From: a virus
IMG/VR virus record: IMGVR_UViG_3300046476_000353
Location: 1-64,000 of that record
Reading direction: 5' to 3' (one strand)
Length of the DNA: 64,000 nt
Below, one piece after another: positions 24,254 through 32,531 of this stretch. The position numbers and the translations under genes are program-made. Position 1 is the first letter of the stretch. Each line of letters opens with the position of its first letter. The notes under the pieces are model-generated. The model worked only from the letters and a program-made list of their open reading frames with translations, had not been told where the DNA came from and did not search any database.

Positions 24254-25117
24254 TCAGACGTTGGGGACGTGGAGCCGGGACCAGCTGGACGGGCCCGGGA
24301 TCCCGTCGGCGGCCGTGCCCGTGTAGCCGAGCTTCCGCTGCCAGGCCGCGTAGCTGCGCTCGTCGCCCGAGCCCCACACGTCGGCGTTCGCAGCCGAGGC
24401 GTAGTGGTTGCAGCCGACAGCCACCAGCCGCTTGTGCATCGCAGCAATCACCGGCGACCGGCGGCCTGTTCGGAAGAACGCGGCACCCGGGAACGGCTCG
24501 TCGACCGGCTTCTGCACCGGCTTCGGCGGGGCAAGGAACGCGGGCCAGGAACCCGGGTCGACGTGCGTGTTCTCCGGCGTCTCACCGTGCCCGTACCAGC
24601 CGCCCTCGGTCTCCCACACATGCTCACTGCGGTGCGGAGAGAAGTCCGTCGGACGACCCATCGGCCACGCCTGCGGAACACCCCACGACGTCACCCAGTC
24701 CTGCAGCGCCTGCCAGCCCTTGCAGGGCGTGTCCTCAAGCTGCGCGTACACCTTGCCGTCCGGGGCCTTGCAGTACGGGAAGAACAGCGCCTCGATCTGC
24801 AGAACCACCTTCCCGGCCCGGTTCGTTCGGGTCCCGCCAGCGAGGTCGACGACGCTCTTGCTACGGGAGTCGGCCGGGTAGAACTGTGCGAACCGGCCGC
24901 CGAACGGATCCCAGAGGATGTGCGGGGCGACGCCAATCCCGCTGCCGGTGAAGTAGCCGAGGAGGTCGGCGAACGGGACGAGGGCCTGCGGCTTGGCCGC
25001 GGTGGCGTTGCGATCCCACGTGATGTGAGCGATTGCCTTGGCCGGGTACTGCGTGTCGCACGGGGCGTGGTCCCCGACGTCGGACCGTATCGCCCCAGGC
25101 ATCCAGAGATCGGCCAT
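24254..25117 (-). CDS. endolysin, N-acetylmuramoyl-L-alanine amidase with peptidoglycan-binding domain
   Basis: 287 residues, ATG 25117 (the longer frame upstream overlaps the protease gene and lacks a site). The N-terminal amidase_2-like domain (about 20-200) has candidate Zn ligands in IAHITWDRN (His31) and HGETPENTHVDPG (His177, His185), with WYGHGETPENTHVDPG as the family signature. The C-terminal part (about 220-287) is a peptidoglycan-binding repeat (VWGSGDERSYAAWQRKLG). It degrades the host wall at lysis. The nearby cysteine protease gene may be a second lytic enzyme. Confidence 0.88.
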   Translation of the reverse strand: MADLWMPGAIRSDVGDHAPCDTQYPAKAIAHITWDRNATAAKPQALVPFADLLGYFTGSGIGVAPHILWDPFGGRFAQFYPADSRSKSVVDLAGGTRTNRAGKVVLQIEALFFPYCKAPDGKVYAQLEDTPCKGWQALQDWVTSWGVPQAWPMGRPTDFSPHRSEHVWETEGGWYGHGETPENTHVDPGSWPAFLAPPKPVQKPVDEPFPGAAFFRTGRRSPVIAAMHKRLVAVGCNHYASAANADVWGSGDERSYAAWQRKLGYTGTAADGIPGPSSWSRLHVPNV

Positions 25118-25119
25118 GG

Positions 25120-26019
25120 TCAGGCTCCCGTCACGTGGTTGTCGTGCGCCCACGCCTGCATCAGAGCCACGACCTGAACCAGTCGAGGATCCGCAGCAGG
25201 AGTGGGCGACGGAGGAGGGGACGGCACCGGACCGGGCCGAGGGACCGGGTTGGCCTCACCGGTCAGCTCCGCGAACTGCTCGCCGAGCGCGTAGAAGCTG
25301 GGCGCGCCGGTGAAGTAGACGCCCGCGGCTTTCATGCCGTCCGCGTCGAGGGCGACCCACGCTTCGTCGACGTAGCGCGTCCAGAACCGCCACGTCATCT
25401 TCGTCTCGGCGCCCCAGGTGACGATGCCGACGCCGTCCTCGGCGTAGGCGCCGGCGAGGACGCAGTGGCCGCCTTCGTTCTTGGCGCCGCGGACGACGTC
25501 CCAGGGCTGGCCTGCGTTGAACTGCCGCATGGCGGAGTCGGGGAACTGCAGGCCGATACTGACGCTGCCGAACAGTGCGATCGCCTGGCGGACCTCGACG
25601 AGGTTGGCAACATCGAGCGAGGCGTAAGCCACGATCTTGTGCCCGGCGATCCCGGTGGTGCGCCAGTACTTGAGGGCGTCCTGCACGTAGGTGCCCTGGT
25701 CGGTGGGGTTGTTGCCGGGCGGGCCCGCGTTGGGGTCGAAGCCGGTGACGGCGGAGTAGCCCTTGAGGATGTCCTGGTCGGTGGGCGTGACCTCGGCTCC
25801 GGTGGCGTAGTACGTCAGCTGGTTGATCGCGTGGCCGACCTCGGCCCATACGCAATCGCCCCAGTCCGCGTTGCCGTACATCGGCCAGCGGATGGCGTTG
25901 TCCTGCCAGTCCATTGAGGGCGGCGGGGAGGTGAGGCGTTCCCGGAGGACGGGCGACAACCGAAGGTGGGGGCGTGCGGGTTGGGCGGGGAGTTTCCCGA
26001 GCGGGTGGTGTGCGGTCAT
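25120..26019 (-). CDS. papain-fold cysteine protease/peptidase
   Basis: 299 residues. NADWGDCVWAEVGHA (Cys56 after an oxyanion-type Asp) and EGGHCVLAGAY (His185) are the catalytic pair of a C1/C39-like peptidase, with VTWGAETKMTW as the third element. A Pro-rich tail follows at about 255-280. Actinophages often encode such peptidases beside the endolysin, where they may cut wall peptides or mature tail proteins. It is the first gene of the leftward tail-fibre/lysis group and faces the rightward cassette. Confidence 0.78.
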   Translation of the reverse strand: MTAHHPLGKLPAQPARPHLRLSPVLRERLTSPPPSMDWQDNAIRWPMYGNADWGDCVWAEVGHAINQLTYYATGAEVTPTDQDILKGYSAVTGFDPNAGPPGNNPTDQGTYVQDALKYWRTTGIAGHKIVAYASLDVANLVEVRQAIALFGSVSIGLQFPDSAMRQFNAGQPWDVVRGAKNEGGHCVLAGAYAEDGVGIVTWGAETKMTWRFWTRYVDEAWVALDADGMKAAGVYFTGAPSFYALGEQFAELTGEANPVPRPGPVPSPPPSPTPAADPRLVQVVALMQAWAHDNHVTGA

Positions 26020-26192
26020 GCGGGCCCTCCCACAGATAGCGTCACCTACGAATCGTAGCCTGTGGGCCCTATTCGACCTACGGATCTAAGGTACGGTTCT
26101 ATCGGCCCCTTGCTCAGAGGCCGGTGGCAGGGGAGTTCCTTTGCGGGTTGACCCCTGCCACCACAACCCGCAACCAACCCGCAGGAGTGCGC
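26020..26192. promoter_or_regulatory. divergent promoter region with palindrome and long hairpin
   Basis: This region separates the leftward lysis genes from the rightward sugar cassette. It holds the palindrome CTACGAATCGTAG at 26,046-26,058, related to motifs upstream of the portal and small terminase genes. It also holds an 11-bp inverted repeat, GGTGGCAGGGG at 26,123-26,133 and its complement at 26,152-26,162, 30 bases before the first ATG. That hairpin could act as an attenuator or block read-through. Confidence 0.6.
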
Positions 26193-26801
26193 ATGAGCGA
26201 CTTCAACCTTCGCCACCTCGTCAGGGGCGTCCTCGCGTCAAGCGAGTTGACCGACCCTCACGCGCTGGCGGACGAGATCCTCGACCGGATCGACGACGCA
26301 GACCTACGCCCCGCGCTGGGTCAGGTATTGGCGAGCATGGTCCGCGAGGAGATCCGTGAACGCCGCAACCGGCACTCCCTCGCCTTGCCCGCACCGGCCG
26401 TTCGCAGGACGCCGCCTGTCACCTCAGCGCCCCGCCTCACGCTGCACACGCAGTCGGAGGTGATGACCGAGTCACCCGGTCCCGTGCCGCGCCCGATGGT
26501 CAAGCCCACTCCTCGGCCCGCCCGGTCGGCGAAGGTCGCAGCGATCCGTGCCGCCGCCCCGAAGTGGCTGGAGGACCGCTACTGCGTGGGCGGCGGGGAC
26601 GACGACTGGAAGTTCCTCGGCGACTGCGGATTCACCGACTTGATGTTCGCGGCCGGGCAGCGACGGGAGCAGGCGGCCCGCACGTCGGCGGTCGCGGAGC
26701 GGCTGGAGGGTCTGGCCGAACTCGTGCGCACGCACGGCGTGAAGCGAGTGCGTGATCTGCCCGCCTCGGTTCTCGACTCTGTTGGGGGTGCGGCGGCGTG
26801 A
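26193..26801 (+). CDS. hypothetical protein, first gene of the rightward cassette
   Basis: 202 residues, ATG 26193 with CAGGAG. The N-terminal 50 residues are helical; a disordered Pro/Arg-rich linker (about 65-115) follows; the C-terminal 80 residues are helical with a Cys (YCVGGGDDDWKFLGDCGFTD). No family is recognised. Translationally coupled to the next gene by GTGA. Confidence 0.7.
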   Translation: MSDFNLRHLVRGVLASSELTDPHALADEILDRIDDADLRPALGQVLASMVREEIRERRNRHSLALPAPAVRRTPPVTSAPRLTLHTQSEVMTESPGPVPRPMVKPTPRPARSAKVAAIRAAAPKWLEDRYCVGGGDDDWKFLGDCGFTDLMFAAGQRREQAARTSAVAERLEGLAELVRTHGVKRVRDLPASVLDSVGGAAA

Positions 26802-27844
26802 CGTACCTCGACCCCAAGACTGGCGCCAGCGGCGGCCATATGAATCGCGAGGCCCAGTGGCCTAACGCTGCTGCTGGTGCCGCAGACTTCCCCGACGGCC
26901 AGAGGATCAGCGAGACCCATCACGTTCCCGCCGTCGGGGAGCACAACCCGCCAACACCGGCCATGCCACGAACGGCCGCCAATGAAGAGCCGCCGGTGCT
27001 GGCGTCCAACCCGTGGGCCGACTCCAACGCCCCGCTCCTCGCGCTCCTCGCCGACGTCCTCGACGACCTTGAGCGCACCCGCATCGCCAACGAAAACCGA
27101 CTCCGCCAACTCACCCGCACCGAGACCGACTCGGACGGTGAAGAGCGCGGGTTCGGCCTCACCCTCGACCAGCCCCAGGTAGCCGCGCTCGCGGACGTGG
27201 TGGCAGCCCTCGGCAAGCTGGAGCACCAGTCCACCCTCAACCTCCAGCGTGCAGTGCGGAAACACCCGCTCGGCCCGTGGGTGAAAGCCACCATCGGCGT
27301 CGGCGAGAAACAAGGCGCCCGACTCCTCGCCGCCATCGGTGACCCCTACTGGAACACCCTCCATAACCGGCCGCGTCTCGTCTCCGAACTGTGGGCGTAC
27401 TGCGGCCTCCACGTACTCCCCGCCGCCCACAGATCGGACGAAGCCCAAGGTCGTAGCGGCAGCGGGGGCAAGCAGGGCGACCCCGGCCATAACACCGGCG
27501 CACTCCAGGCCCCCGCCGTCGGGGTCGCCCCTACCCGTGCGCGAGGTCAGCGCGCCAACTGGTCCACCACAGCCAAGACCCGCGCCTACCTCGTCGCCGA
27601 ATCCTGCATCAAGCAGGCCCGGTCCCCATACCGCGCGGTCTACGACGACGGCCGCAAGAAGTACACCGAAGCCGTCCACGTCGCACCCTGCCGCCGCTGT
27701 GGCCCCTCTGGGAAACCAGCCGCCGAAGGCACCCAGCTCAGTGCCGGACACCAGCACGCCCGCGCCATGCGCCTCGTCATGAAGGCCGTCCTCAAAGACC
27801 TCTGGCTGGAGTCCAAGCGCATCCACGAGGAAGGCCAGCCATGA
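26798..27844 (+). CDS. helix-hairpin-helix DNA-binding protein (transposase-20-like fold)
   Basis: 348 residues from a GTG at 26798. WVKATIGVGEKQGARLLAAI (about 165-184) is a helix-hairpin-helix, followed by LVSELWAYCGLHV, as in the C-terminal domain of IS110-type recombinases and of many actinophage DNA-binding proteins. No DEDD catalytic domain is present, so it is not a working transposase. A zinc-like CRRCGP follows near 300. Role: probable DNA binding within the cassette. Confidence 0.75.
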   Translation: MTYLDPKTGASGGHMNREAQWPNAAAGAADFPDGQRISETHHVPAVGEHNPPTPAMPRTAANEEPPVLASNPWADSNAPLLALLADVLDDLERTRIANENRLRQLTRTETDSDGEERGFGLTLDQPQVAALADVVAALGKLEHQSTLNLQRAVRKHPLGPWVKATIGVGEKQGARLLAAIGDPYWNTLHNRPRLVSELWAYCGLHVLPAAHRSDEAQGRSGSGGKQGDPGHNTGALQAPAVGVAPTRARGQRANWSTTAKTRAYLVAESCIKQARSPYRAVYDDGRKKYTEAVHVAPCRRCGPSGKPAAEGTQLSAGHQHARAMRLVMKAVLKDLWLESKRIHEEGQP

Positions 27845-27984
27845 CCGACCCCACCCCCTACGACAACGGCGGCGTGCTCCGCCCCGGCCTCGTCATCACC
27901 ACGCTCAAGCCCGGCGAACGCGTCCTCACGCGAGCCGACCTCCAGCGGCTGCGCTCGATGAGCGAACCGGAGGACGAGTCGTGA
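27841..27984 (+). CDS. 47-residue protein resembling a tape-measure C-terminal motif
   Basis: ATG overlaps the upstream stop (ATGA); the stop overlaps the next GTG. Its start, YDNGGVLRPG...GERVL, matches the motif near the C-terminus of the element's own tape measure, YDSGGLLQPG...PERVL. That motif is common at tape-measure C-termini. As a free-standing gene it could compete with, or substitute for, that tail segment. The position far from the tape-measure gene makes it odd. Confidence 0.65.
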   Translation: MTDPTPYDNGGVLRPGLVITTLKPGERVLTRADLQRLRSMSEPEDES

Positions 27985-28091
27985 ACGGCATCTGCGCCGG
28001 GCTGGCGTTCCTCTTCGCGTTCCTCGTGCTCGCCCCGCACGCCCCGGTCCACGCCTACGACTACCCGACCACCGCGCGGAGTTCGCGATGA
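27981..28091 (+). CDS. 36-residue hydrophobic peptide
   Basis: GTG 27981 overlaps the upstream stop; the stop overlaps the next ATG. It is a single hydrophobic segment (GLAFLFAFLVLAPHAPVHA), like a signal peptide or small membrane anchor. Short, so moderate confidence. Confidence 0.5.
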   Translation: MNGICAGLAFLFAFLVLAPHAPVHAYDYPTTARSSR

Positions 28092-28309
28092 CCGAGCCGA
28101 CGCCGCTACCCCCGTTCTCAGGCGACGACGCACGCTGCCCGAAGTGCGGCAACGAAGGCGCCTACACCGAGTACAAGGCCAAGGGCGAGCCGGGCCACGG
28201 CCGTATCACTTTGGGATCGGCAGGGCCGGAGCGTCTCGAACGGTGCTGCTCCCGCTGCGACTACCGCTGGGACGAAGCCCTCGCGACGCCCGCCAAGGAG
28301 TCGCCGTGA
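28088..28309 (+). CDS. zinc-ribbon protein
   Basis: 73 residues. CPKCGNEGAYTEY (about 17-29) and CCSRCDYRWDEAL near the end form a classic two-knuckle zinc ribbon. One of three consecutive small overlapping genes. Probably binds nucleic acid. Confidence 0.75.
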   Translation: MTEPTPLPPFSGDDARCPKCGNEGAYTEYKAKGEPGHGRITLGSAGPERLERCCSRCDYRWDEALATPAKESP

Positions 28310-28425
28310 GCGAGCAGGACACCGGCCTCCGCTGCCCCCGCTGCGACTGCGCCGACCGCCTCCCACAGTGCGAGCACTGCAAGGCCTGCCCCCACGCGAG
28401 GCCCGCCGGCAAGGAGAAGAAGTGA
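28306..28425 (+). CDS. 39-residue Cys-rich microprotein
   Basis: GTG 28306 to TGA 28425, overlapping both neighbours. CPRCDCADRLPQCEHCKACPH holds seven Cys in 21 residues, enough for one or two zinc sites. The perfect overlaps argue that it is translated. Confidence 0.65.
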   Translation: MSEQDTGLRCPRCDCADRLPQCEHCKACPHARPAGKEKK

Positions 28426-28895
28426 GTGCGGCCGGCGCGCAGTGCCCAGTCTGCGAAGAAGACTTCACCCCTCGGCGTGGGGGGAGGGCTCAGGTCTACT
28501 GCTCGCCGCCCTGCCGCGACCGAGCTGACTATCTCCGAAATGGCACGCCGGAGAAGCGCGGCAGCCGAAACGCCTACTACGGCAAGAAGTGGCGGGACGA
28601 CCCGGCCTTCCGCCAACGACGCCTGGACTCGGCGAGGTGGCGGCACCTCAGGCGGAAGTACGGCGTCACCCAGGAGCGGTACGAAGAACTTCTTACCGCC
28701 CAAGAAGGCCGATGCGCGATCTGCCGCACGGACGATCCGGACGACATCGGCCTTGAGTGGAACGTCGACCACTGCCACACGACCGGACGTGTGCGCGGGC
28801 TGCTCTGCCGCAGATGCAACGGCGGACTCGGCTGGTTCAAGGACAACCCAGAAGCGCTGCGAGCAGCAGCCGACTACGTGGAGCGAAACCGATGA
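28422..28895 (+). CDS. endonuclease VII-type HNH protein
   Basis: 157 residues from the GTG at 28422. An N-terminal zinc finger (CPVCEEDFTPRRGGRAQVYC) precedes the endonuclease VII core: CAICRTDDPD, then WNVDHCHTTGRVRGLLCRRC with the catalytic DHxH. It would cut branched DNA or act as a homing-type nuclease. It lies directly before the first epimerase gene with ATGA coupling. A second copy of this type is at 32532. Confidence 0.88.
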   Translation: MSAAGAQCPVCEEDFTPRRGGRAQVYCSPPCRDRADYLRNGTPEKRGSRNAYYGKKWRDDPAFRQRRLDSARWRHLRRKYGVTQERYEELLTAQEGRCAICRTDDPDDIGLEWNVDHCHTTGRVRGLLCRRCNGGLGWFKDNPEALRAAADYVERNR

Positions 28896-29845
28896 AGACA
28901 CTCGTAACGGGCGGCTCGGGCTTCATCGCCTCGTGGATCCGCAAAGAACTGATCGCGCGCGGCCACACGGTCCTCGTTATGGACCACCAGGACCGCCGAC
29001 AGAACCTCGCGCCCGGGGAGGAGTTCTTTCTCGGCGACGTCCGCGACGCCACCGCCGTGACGGAGGCTGCCGCGCACTGCGAGGGAATCATCCACCTCGC
29101 GGCTGTCCTCGGCACGCAGGAGACGATCAGCAACCCGCGCCCGTCGGCGGAGACGAACATCCTCGGCAGCCTCAACGTGTTCGAGGCGGCCACGCAGTAC
29201 AACTTGCCCGTCGTCTACGCCGGGGTAGGCAACCACGCTTTTCGGCTCGTCGGCACCGGCTGCTACACCATCACCAAGAGCGCGGCCGAAGACCTCGCCC
29301 GCATGTACAACCTCTACCGCGAGGGCGGCCGGGTCACCATCGTCCGCCCGGTCAACGCCTACGGTCCGGGGCAGTCGGTGGCGAAGCCCTACGGGACGTC
29401 GAAGGTACGAAAGATCGCGCCAGCCTTCGTGTGCCGTGCCCTCACCGGTGCGCCCATCGAGGTGTACGGGGACGGCACCCAGATCTCCGACTGCGTGTAC
29501 GTCGCTGACGTCGCCCGCGCCTTCGTCACCGCACTGGAACACACCGCTGCCAACGGGCCCACCGAACGCCCCGTCGAGGTCGGGCCGCTCACCTCGGTCA
29601 CCGTCAACGACATCGCCCACCTCGTCGCCGAGTACGCCGCCAAGGTCACCGGCCGGGAGCCCGTCGGGATCACTCACCTGCCGATGCGGCCCGGCGAGAT
29701 CCCCAACGCTGTCGTCACCTCCGACACGTCCACGCTCCAGCAGATCGGCATGACGGCCGCCGACTTCGTGCCCCTCGACGAGGGCATTCACCACACCGTC
29801 CGCTACTACGCCGAGCAGTGGCTCCCCGGCTACCTGGCGGCCTGA
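28892..29845 (+). CDS. NAD-dependent sugar epimerase/dehydratase
   Basis: 317 residues, ATG 28892. The Rossmann motif TGGSGFIASWI (about 6-16) and the active-site Tyr-x3-Lys (YTITK, about 130-134) identify an extended SDR of the UDP-glucose 4-epimerase/GDP-mannose dehydratase group. The conserved Ser/Thr strand region reads AGVGNHAFRL and is unusual. YGDGTQISDCVYVADVARA is the normal substrate loop. It would make an activated sugar for the neighbouring transferases. Confidence 0.88.
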   Translation: MKTLVTGGSGFIASWIRKELIARGHTVLVMDHQDRRQNLAPGEEFFLGDVRDATAVTEAAAHCEGIIHLAAVLGTQETISNPRPSAETNILGSLNVFEAATQYNLPVVYAGVGNHAFRLVGTGCYTITKSAAEDLARMYNLYREGGRVTIVRPVNAYGPGQSVAKPYGTSKVRKIAPAFVCRALTGAPIEVYGDGTQISDCVYVADVARAFVTALEHTAANGPTERPVEVGPLTSVTVNDIAHLVAEYAAKVTGREPVGITHLPMRPGEIPNAVVTSDTSTLQQIGMTAADFVPLDEGIHHTVRYYAEQWLPGYLAA

Positions 29846-29846
29846 C

Positions 29847-30860
29847 GTGGCGCGCATCCACTTCTGGTCGGCCGACGTGGCAGGCTCCGCCCTCTACCGC
29901 GCCGGACTCCCCGCCATGAGCCTGCAATGGCTCGGCCACGCCGTGTCCGCGGGGATGCGGCTCCCGCACGACTGGGCCGTCCTCGACACCGTCGTCGGCT
30001 GCCGCGTCGCCAAGCCCGAGCCGACCATGATGTGGCAGCGGCTCAAGGAGATCGGGAAGCGGCTCGTCCTCGACCTCGACGACGACTACTTCCACCTCGA
30101 CCCCACCAACCCAGCCGCAGCCCGCACCTGGGACCCGGCCATGCTCCGACGGCTCGCCTCCAACATGCAGCTCGCCGACGTCGTCACCTGCTGCTCCGAA
30201 CCCTTGGCCGCCGTCCTCCGCGACTACGCCGCCGACGTCCGCGTCATCCCCAACGGGCTGCCGGCCCAGTACCTGGGCAAGCCCCGCGACTACCAGGCCG
30301 AGGGCCGACCGTTGTCGGTGGGCTGGGCTGGTACGTCGTCCACGGTCGCCGACCTGCCCGAGGCGGTCCGGGCGCTGACCAGGATCTCCCGCTACCCGCG
30401 CTCTGGAGGCGTCCGGGTGTCGCTCGTCGGCATCTCGGCGGAGAACGCGATCAGCCTGGGGTTGCAGGGGCGTCAGATCGGTACGTGGGGCTGGATCGAG
30501 CGGCATGAGCACTACATGCAGGCCGTCGGCGAGTGGGACGTGTGGGTGGCGCCGTACCGGGATATCCCGTTCAACGCCGCGAAGTATCCGACGAAGTGGC
30601 TGGAGTCGAGCATCCTCGGCATCCCGCTGATCGCGTCGGACATCGAGCCGTACCGGGCGGTGATCCGGCACGGGGAGAACGGGTTCCTCGTCCGGCGCGA
30701 GCACGAGTGGGGGAAGTACCTCAAGCAGCTGGCGGACGACCCGGAGCTTCGGCAGCGGATCGGGATGACCGCGCGCGGTGAAGCGTCCGCGTCGATCCTC
30801 CAGGCGACCAACGTGCACTGGCAGGCCGCACTCACCGCACCTTTGGCGGTGGCCGCGTGA
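29847..30860 (+). CDS. glycosyltransferase, GT4-like (GT-B fold)
   Basis: 337 residues from a GTG at 29847. RLVLDLDDDYFHLDP near 70 and VRVIPNGLP near 140 are typical of GT4 proteins, and ILGIPLIASDIEPYRAVI precedes a late loop (GENGFLV) that normally binds the nucleotide sugar. SVGWAGTSSTVADLPE marks the second Rossmann domain. Acceptor unknown: it could be a virion protein, cell-wall glycan or DNA base. Confidence 0.85.
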   Translation: MARIHFWSADVAGSALYRAGLPAMSLQWLGHAVSAGMRLPHDWAVLDTVVGCRVAKPEPTMMWQRLKEIGKRLVLDLDDDYFHLDPTNPAAARTWDPAMLRRLASNMQLADVVTCCSEPLAAVLRDYAADVRVIPNGLPAQYLGKPRDYQAEGRPLSVGWAGTSSTVADLPEAVRALTRISRYPRSGGVRVSLVGISAENAISLGLQGRQIGTWGWIERHEHYMQAVGEWDVWVAPYRDIPFNAAKYPTKWLESSILGIPLIASDIEPYRAVIRHGENGFLVRREHEWGKYLKQLADDPELRQRIGMTARGEASASILQATNVHWQAALTAPLAVAA

Positions 30861-31723
30861 ACATCCTCGTCACGGGTGCAGCTGGGTTCATCGGCGGCCA
30901 CCTCGTCCAGCAGCTCGCCGCATGCGGCCACAACGTCGTCGGCGTCGACAAGCGGACCGGCTGGCCAGCCGCCGACCTGCCCGCCCTCCAGTTCGCGGTC
31001 GAAGCCGCCAGCCCCGACGTCATCGTGCACCTCGGCGCGTCCTGCTCCACCAGCGCCAGCCTCGACGACCCGGCCGCAGACTTCCGCGACAACGCCGTCG
31101 GCACCTTCAACGTGACCGAAGCGGCCCGGCGCGCGGGCGGCATCCCCGTCGTCTTCACCTCCAGCGTCAAGGTGCACCCCGGCGCCGATGGGCTCCTCAC
31201 CCCACTCGGCCTATCCAAGGCCGTCGGCGAGGGATACATCGAGCTCTACGCCGAGCTGTACGGCCTGCCCCACGTCACCCTCCGCCCCTCCACCGTCTAC
31301 GGCCCCGGCCAGGACGGCACCGCCGACAGCGGCTGGGTCACCTGGTTCCTCCGCGCCGCCCGTGAAGGCCGCCCCATCACCATCCACGGCGACGGCACCC
31401 AAAGCCGAGACGTCCTCTACATCGACGACTTCACCAAGCTCCTCGTCGACATCGTCGAGAACCATGCCGCCTACCAAGGCCGGACGTTCGAAGTCGGCGG
31501 CGGGCCCGAGAACGAGGTCAGCCTCCTCGAACTCCTCCGCTGGCTGGAGGTGTCCTACGGCGTGCCCTCCGACGTCGTCCACAGCGACCGCCTACCCGGT
31601 GACCTACAGCACGTCGTCACCGACAACACGGCGATCAGCGCCATCCGAGGATGGGCGCCGACCACCCCGTGGAAGGCCGGCGTCCTCGCCACCTACGACA
31701 TGTGGACGAGGAGGCAGCAGTGA
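30857..31723 (+). CDS. NAD-dependent epimerase/dehydratase lacking the usual catalytic Tyr
   Basis: 288 residues, GTG 30857 overlapping the upstream stop. TGAAGFIGGHLVQQL is the NAD-binding loop and YGDGT-like HGDGTQSRDVLYIDD the substrate loop. At the YxxxK site the sequence is PLGLSKAVGEG, so the Tyr of Y-x3-K is Leu. That should abolish normal dehydrogenase chemistry, unless another residue replaces it, so the protein may be regulatory or use a different mechanism. TSSVKVHPGADG is normal. Confidence 0.85.
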   Translation: MNILVTGAAGFIGGHLVQQLAACGHNVVGVDKRTGWPAADLPALQFAVEAASPDVIVHLGASCSTSASLDDPAADFRDNAVGTFNVTEAARRAGGIPVVFTSSVKVHPGADGLLTPLGLSKAVGEGYIELYAELYGLPHVTLRPSTVYGPGQDGTADSGWVTWFLRAAREGRPITIHGDGTQSRDVLYIDDFTKLLVDIVENHAAYQGRTFEVGGGPENEVSLLELLRWLEVSYGVPSDVVHSDRLPGDLQHVVTDNTAISAIRGWAPTTPWKAGVLATYDMWTRRQQ

Positions 31724-32478
31724 AGGTCGGCGTCATCATCCCCGCCCGCAACGCCCTGCCCTGGCTCGAAGAGATGCTCGCCAGCATCCAGGCGCAGACC
31801 CACCCCGCGCACGCCTACATTGCCGAAGACCGCTCCACCGACGGCACCTACGAATGGCTCCGCCAACACCCCGACCTGTACACCAAGATGACCCGCAACC
31901 GGACCCGGAAGGGCTGGCCGCTCAGCCTCAACGCCGCTGCGCGCCTGGCGCTCGACGACGGCTGCGACGCGATCTTCACCTCCAGCGCCGACGACCTCCT
32001 GCACCCCGAATGCATCGCCCGCTGCGTGGCCGTCCTCAACGCGGACGGCGGCAGGGACTTCGTCGTCCCCCATGCGCAGCAGTTCGGCGAAGCGGACACC
32101 GTCCAGGCGTCCCTCCCGGACGCGACGCTCGACGATTTCGCCCACTGGCCGCCGCTCATCGACGAGGCCCTGTTCCGGCGTGAGGTGTGGGAGACCGTCG
32201 GCGGCTACTCAGCGAAGGCCACCCCGCCCGGAACGTTCGGCACGGCGGAGGACTGGGACTTCTGGATCCGCGTCTGGAAAGCCGGCCTCACCCGATACGC
32301 CGTCATCGAGCAGCCCCTGTACCTCGTGCGCGTCCACCCCGGGCAACTGTCCGGCGGACGGGCTGAGCATCACGCAGCGACCGTGGACCTGCTGCGGAAG
32401 CTGCACCCTGACCTGCCGTGGACGGCGGAGTCACGGCAGTGGCCGCCACAACACCGGACCACTAAAAGGGAAACGTGA
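31720..32478 (+). CDS. glycosyltransferase, GT2 family (GT-A fold)
   Basis: 252 residues from a GTG at 31720 overlapping the upstream stop. VGVIIPARNALPWLEEMLAS is the GT2 N-terminus, EDRSTDGTYEWL and SADDLLHPEC hold the acidic DxD-type metal ligands, and AEDWDFWIRVWKAG is the conserved EDWD/ED-x-D acceptor region. Complete domain. Fits an inverting transferase adding a sugar made by the epimerases beside it. Confidence 0.88.
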   Translation: MKVGVIIPARNALPWLEEMLASIQAQTHPAHAYIAEDRSTDGTYEWLRQHPDLYTKMTRNRTRKGWPLSLNAAARLALDDGCDAIFTSSADDLLHPECIARCVAVLNADGGRDFVVPHAQQFGEADTVQASLPDATLDDFAHWPPLIDEALFRREVWETVGGYSAKATPPGTFGTAEDWDFWIRVWKAGLTRYAVIEQPLYLVRVHPGQLSGGRAEHHAATVDLLRKLHPDLPWTAESRQWPPQHRTTKRET

Positions 32479-32531
32479 GGCAATTCGTAATTGCGCCGGA
32501 TATAGGGGGTGTTGGCAAATAGAATACTCAC
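32479..32531 (+). promoter_or_regulatory. AT-rich gap before an HNH gene
   Basis: A 53-base AT-rich stretch, odd in this GC-rich cassette. It holds the hairpin GCAATT CGT AATTGC near 32,484-32,498 and TAGAAT, a -10-like element, 7 bases before the ATG. It breaks the overlap pattern of the cassette and supports later insertion of the HNH gene with its own promoter. Confidence 0.5.

Noticed and set aside
26798-27844. IS110-type transposase
   Set aside because: Only the helix-hairpin-helix part resembles the C-terminal domain of IS110 transposases. The N-terminal catalytic DEDD domain is absent, no terminal repeats were seen, and the gene is translationally coupled inside the cassette.
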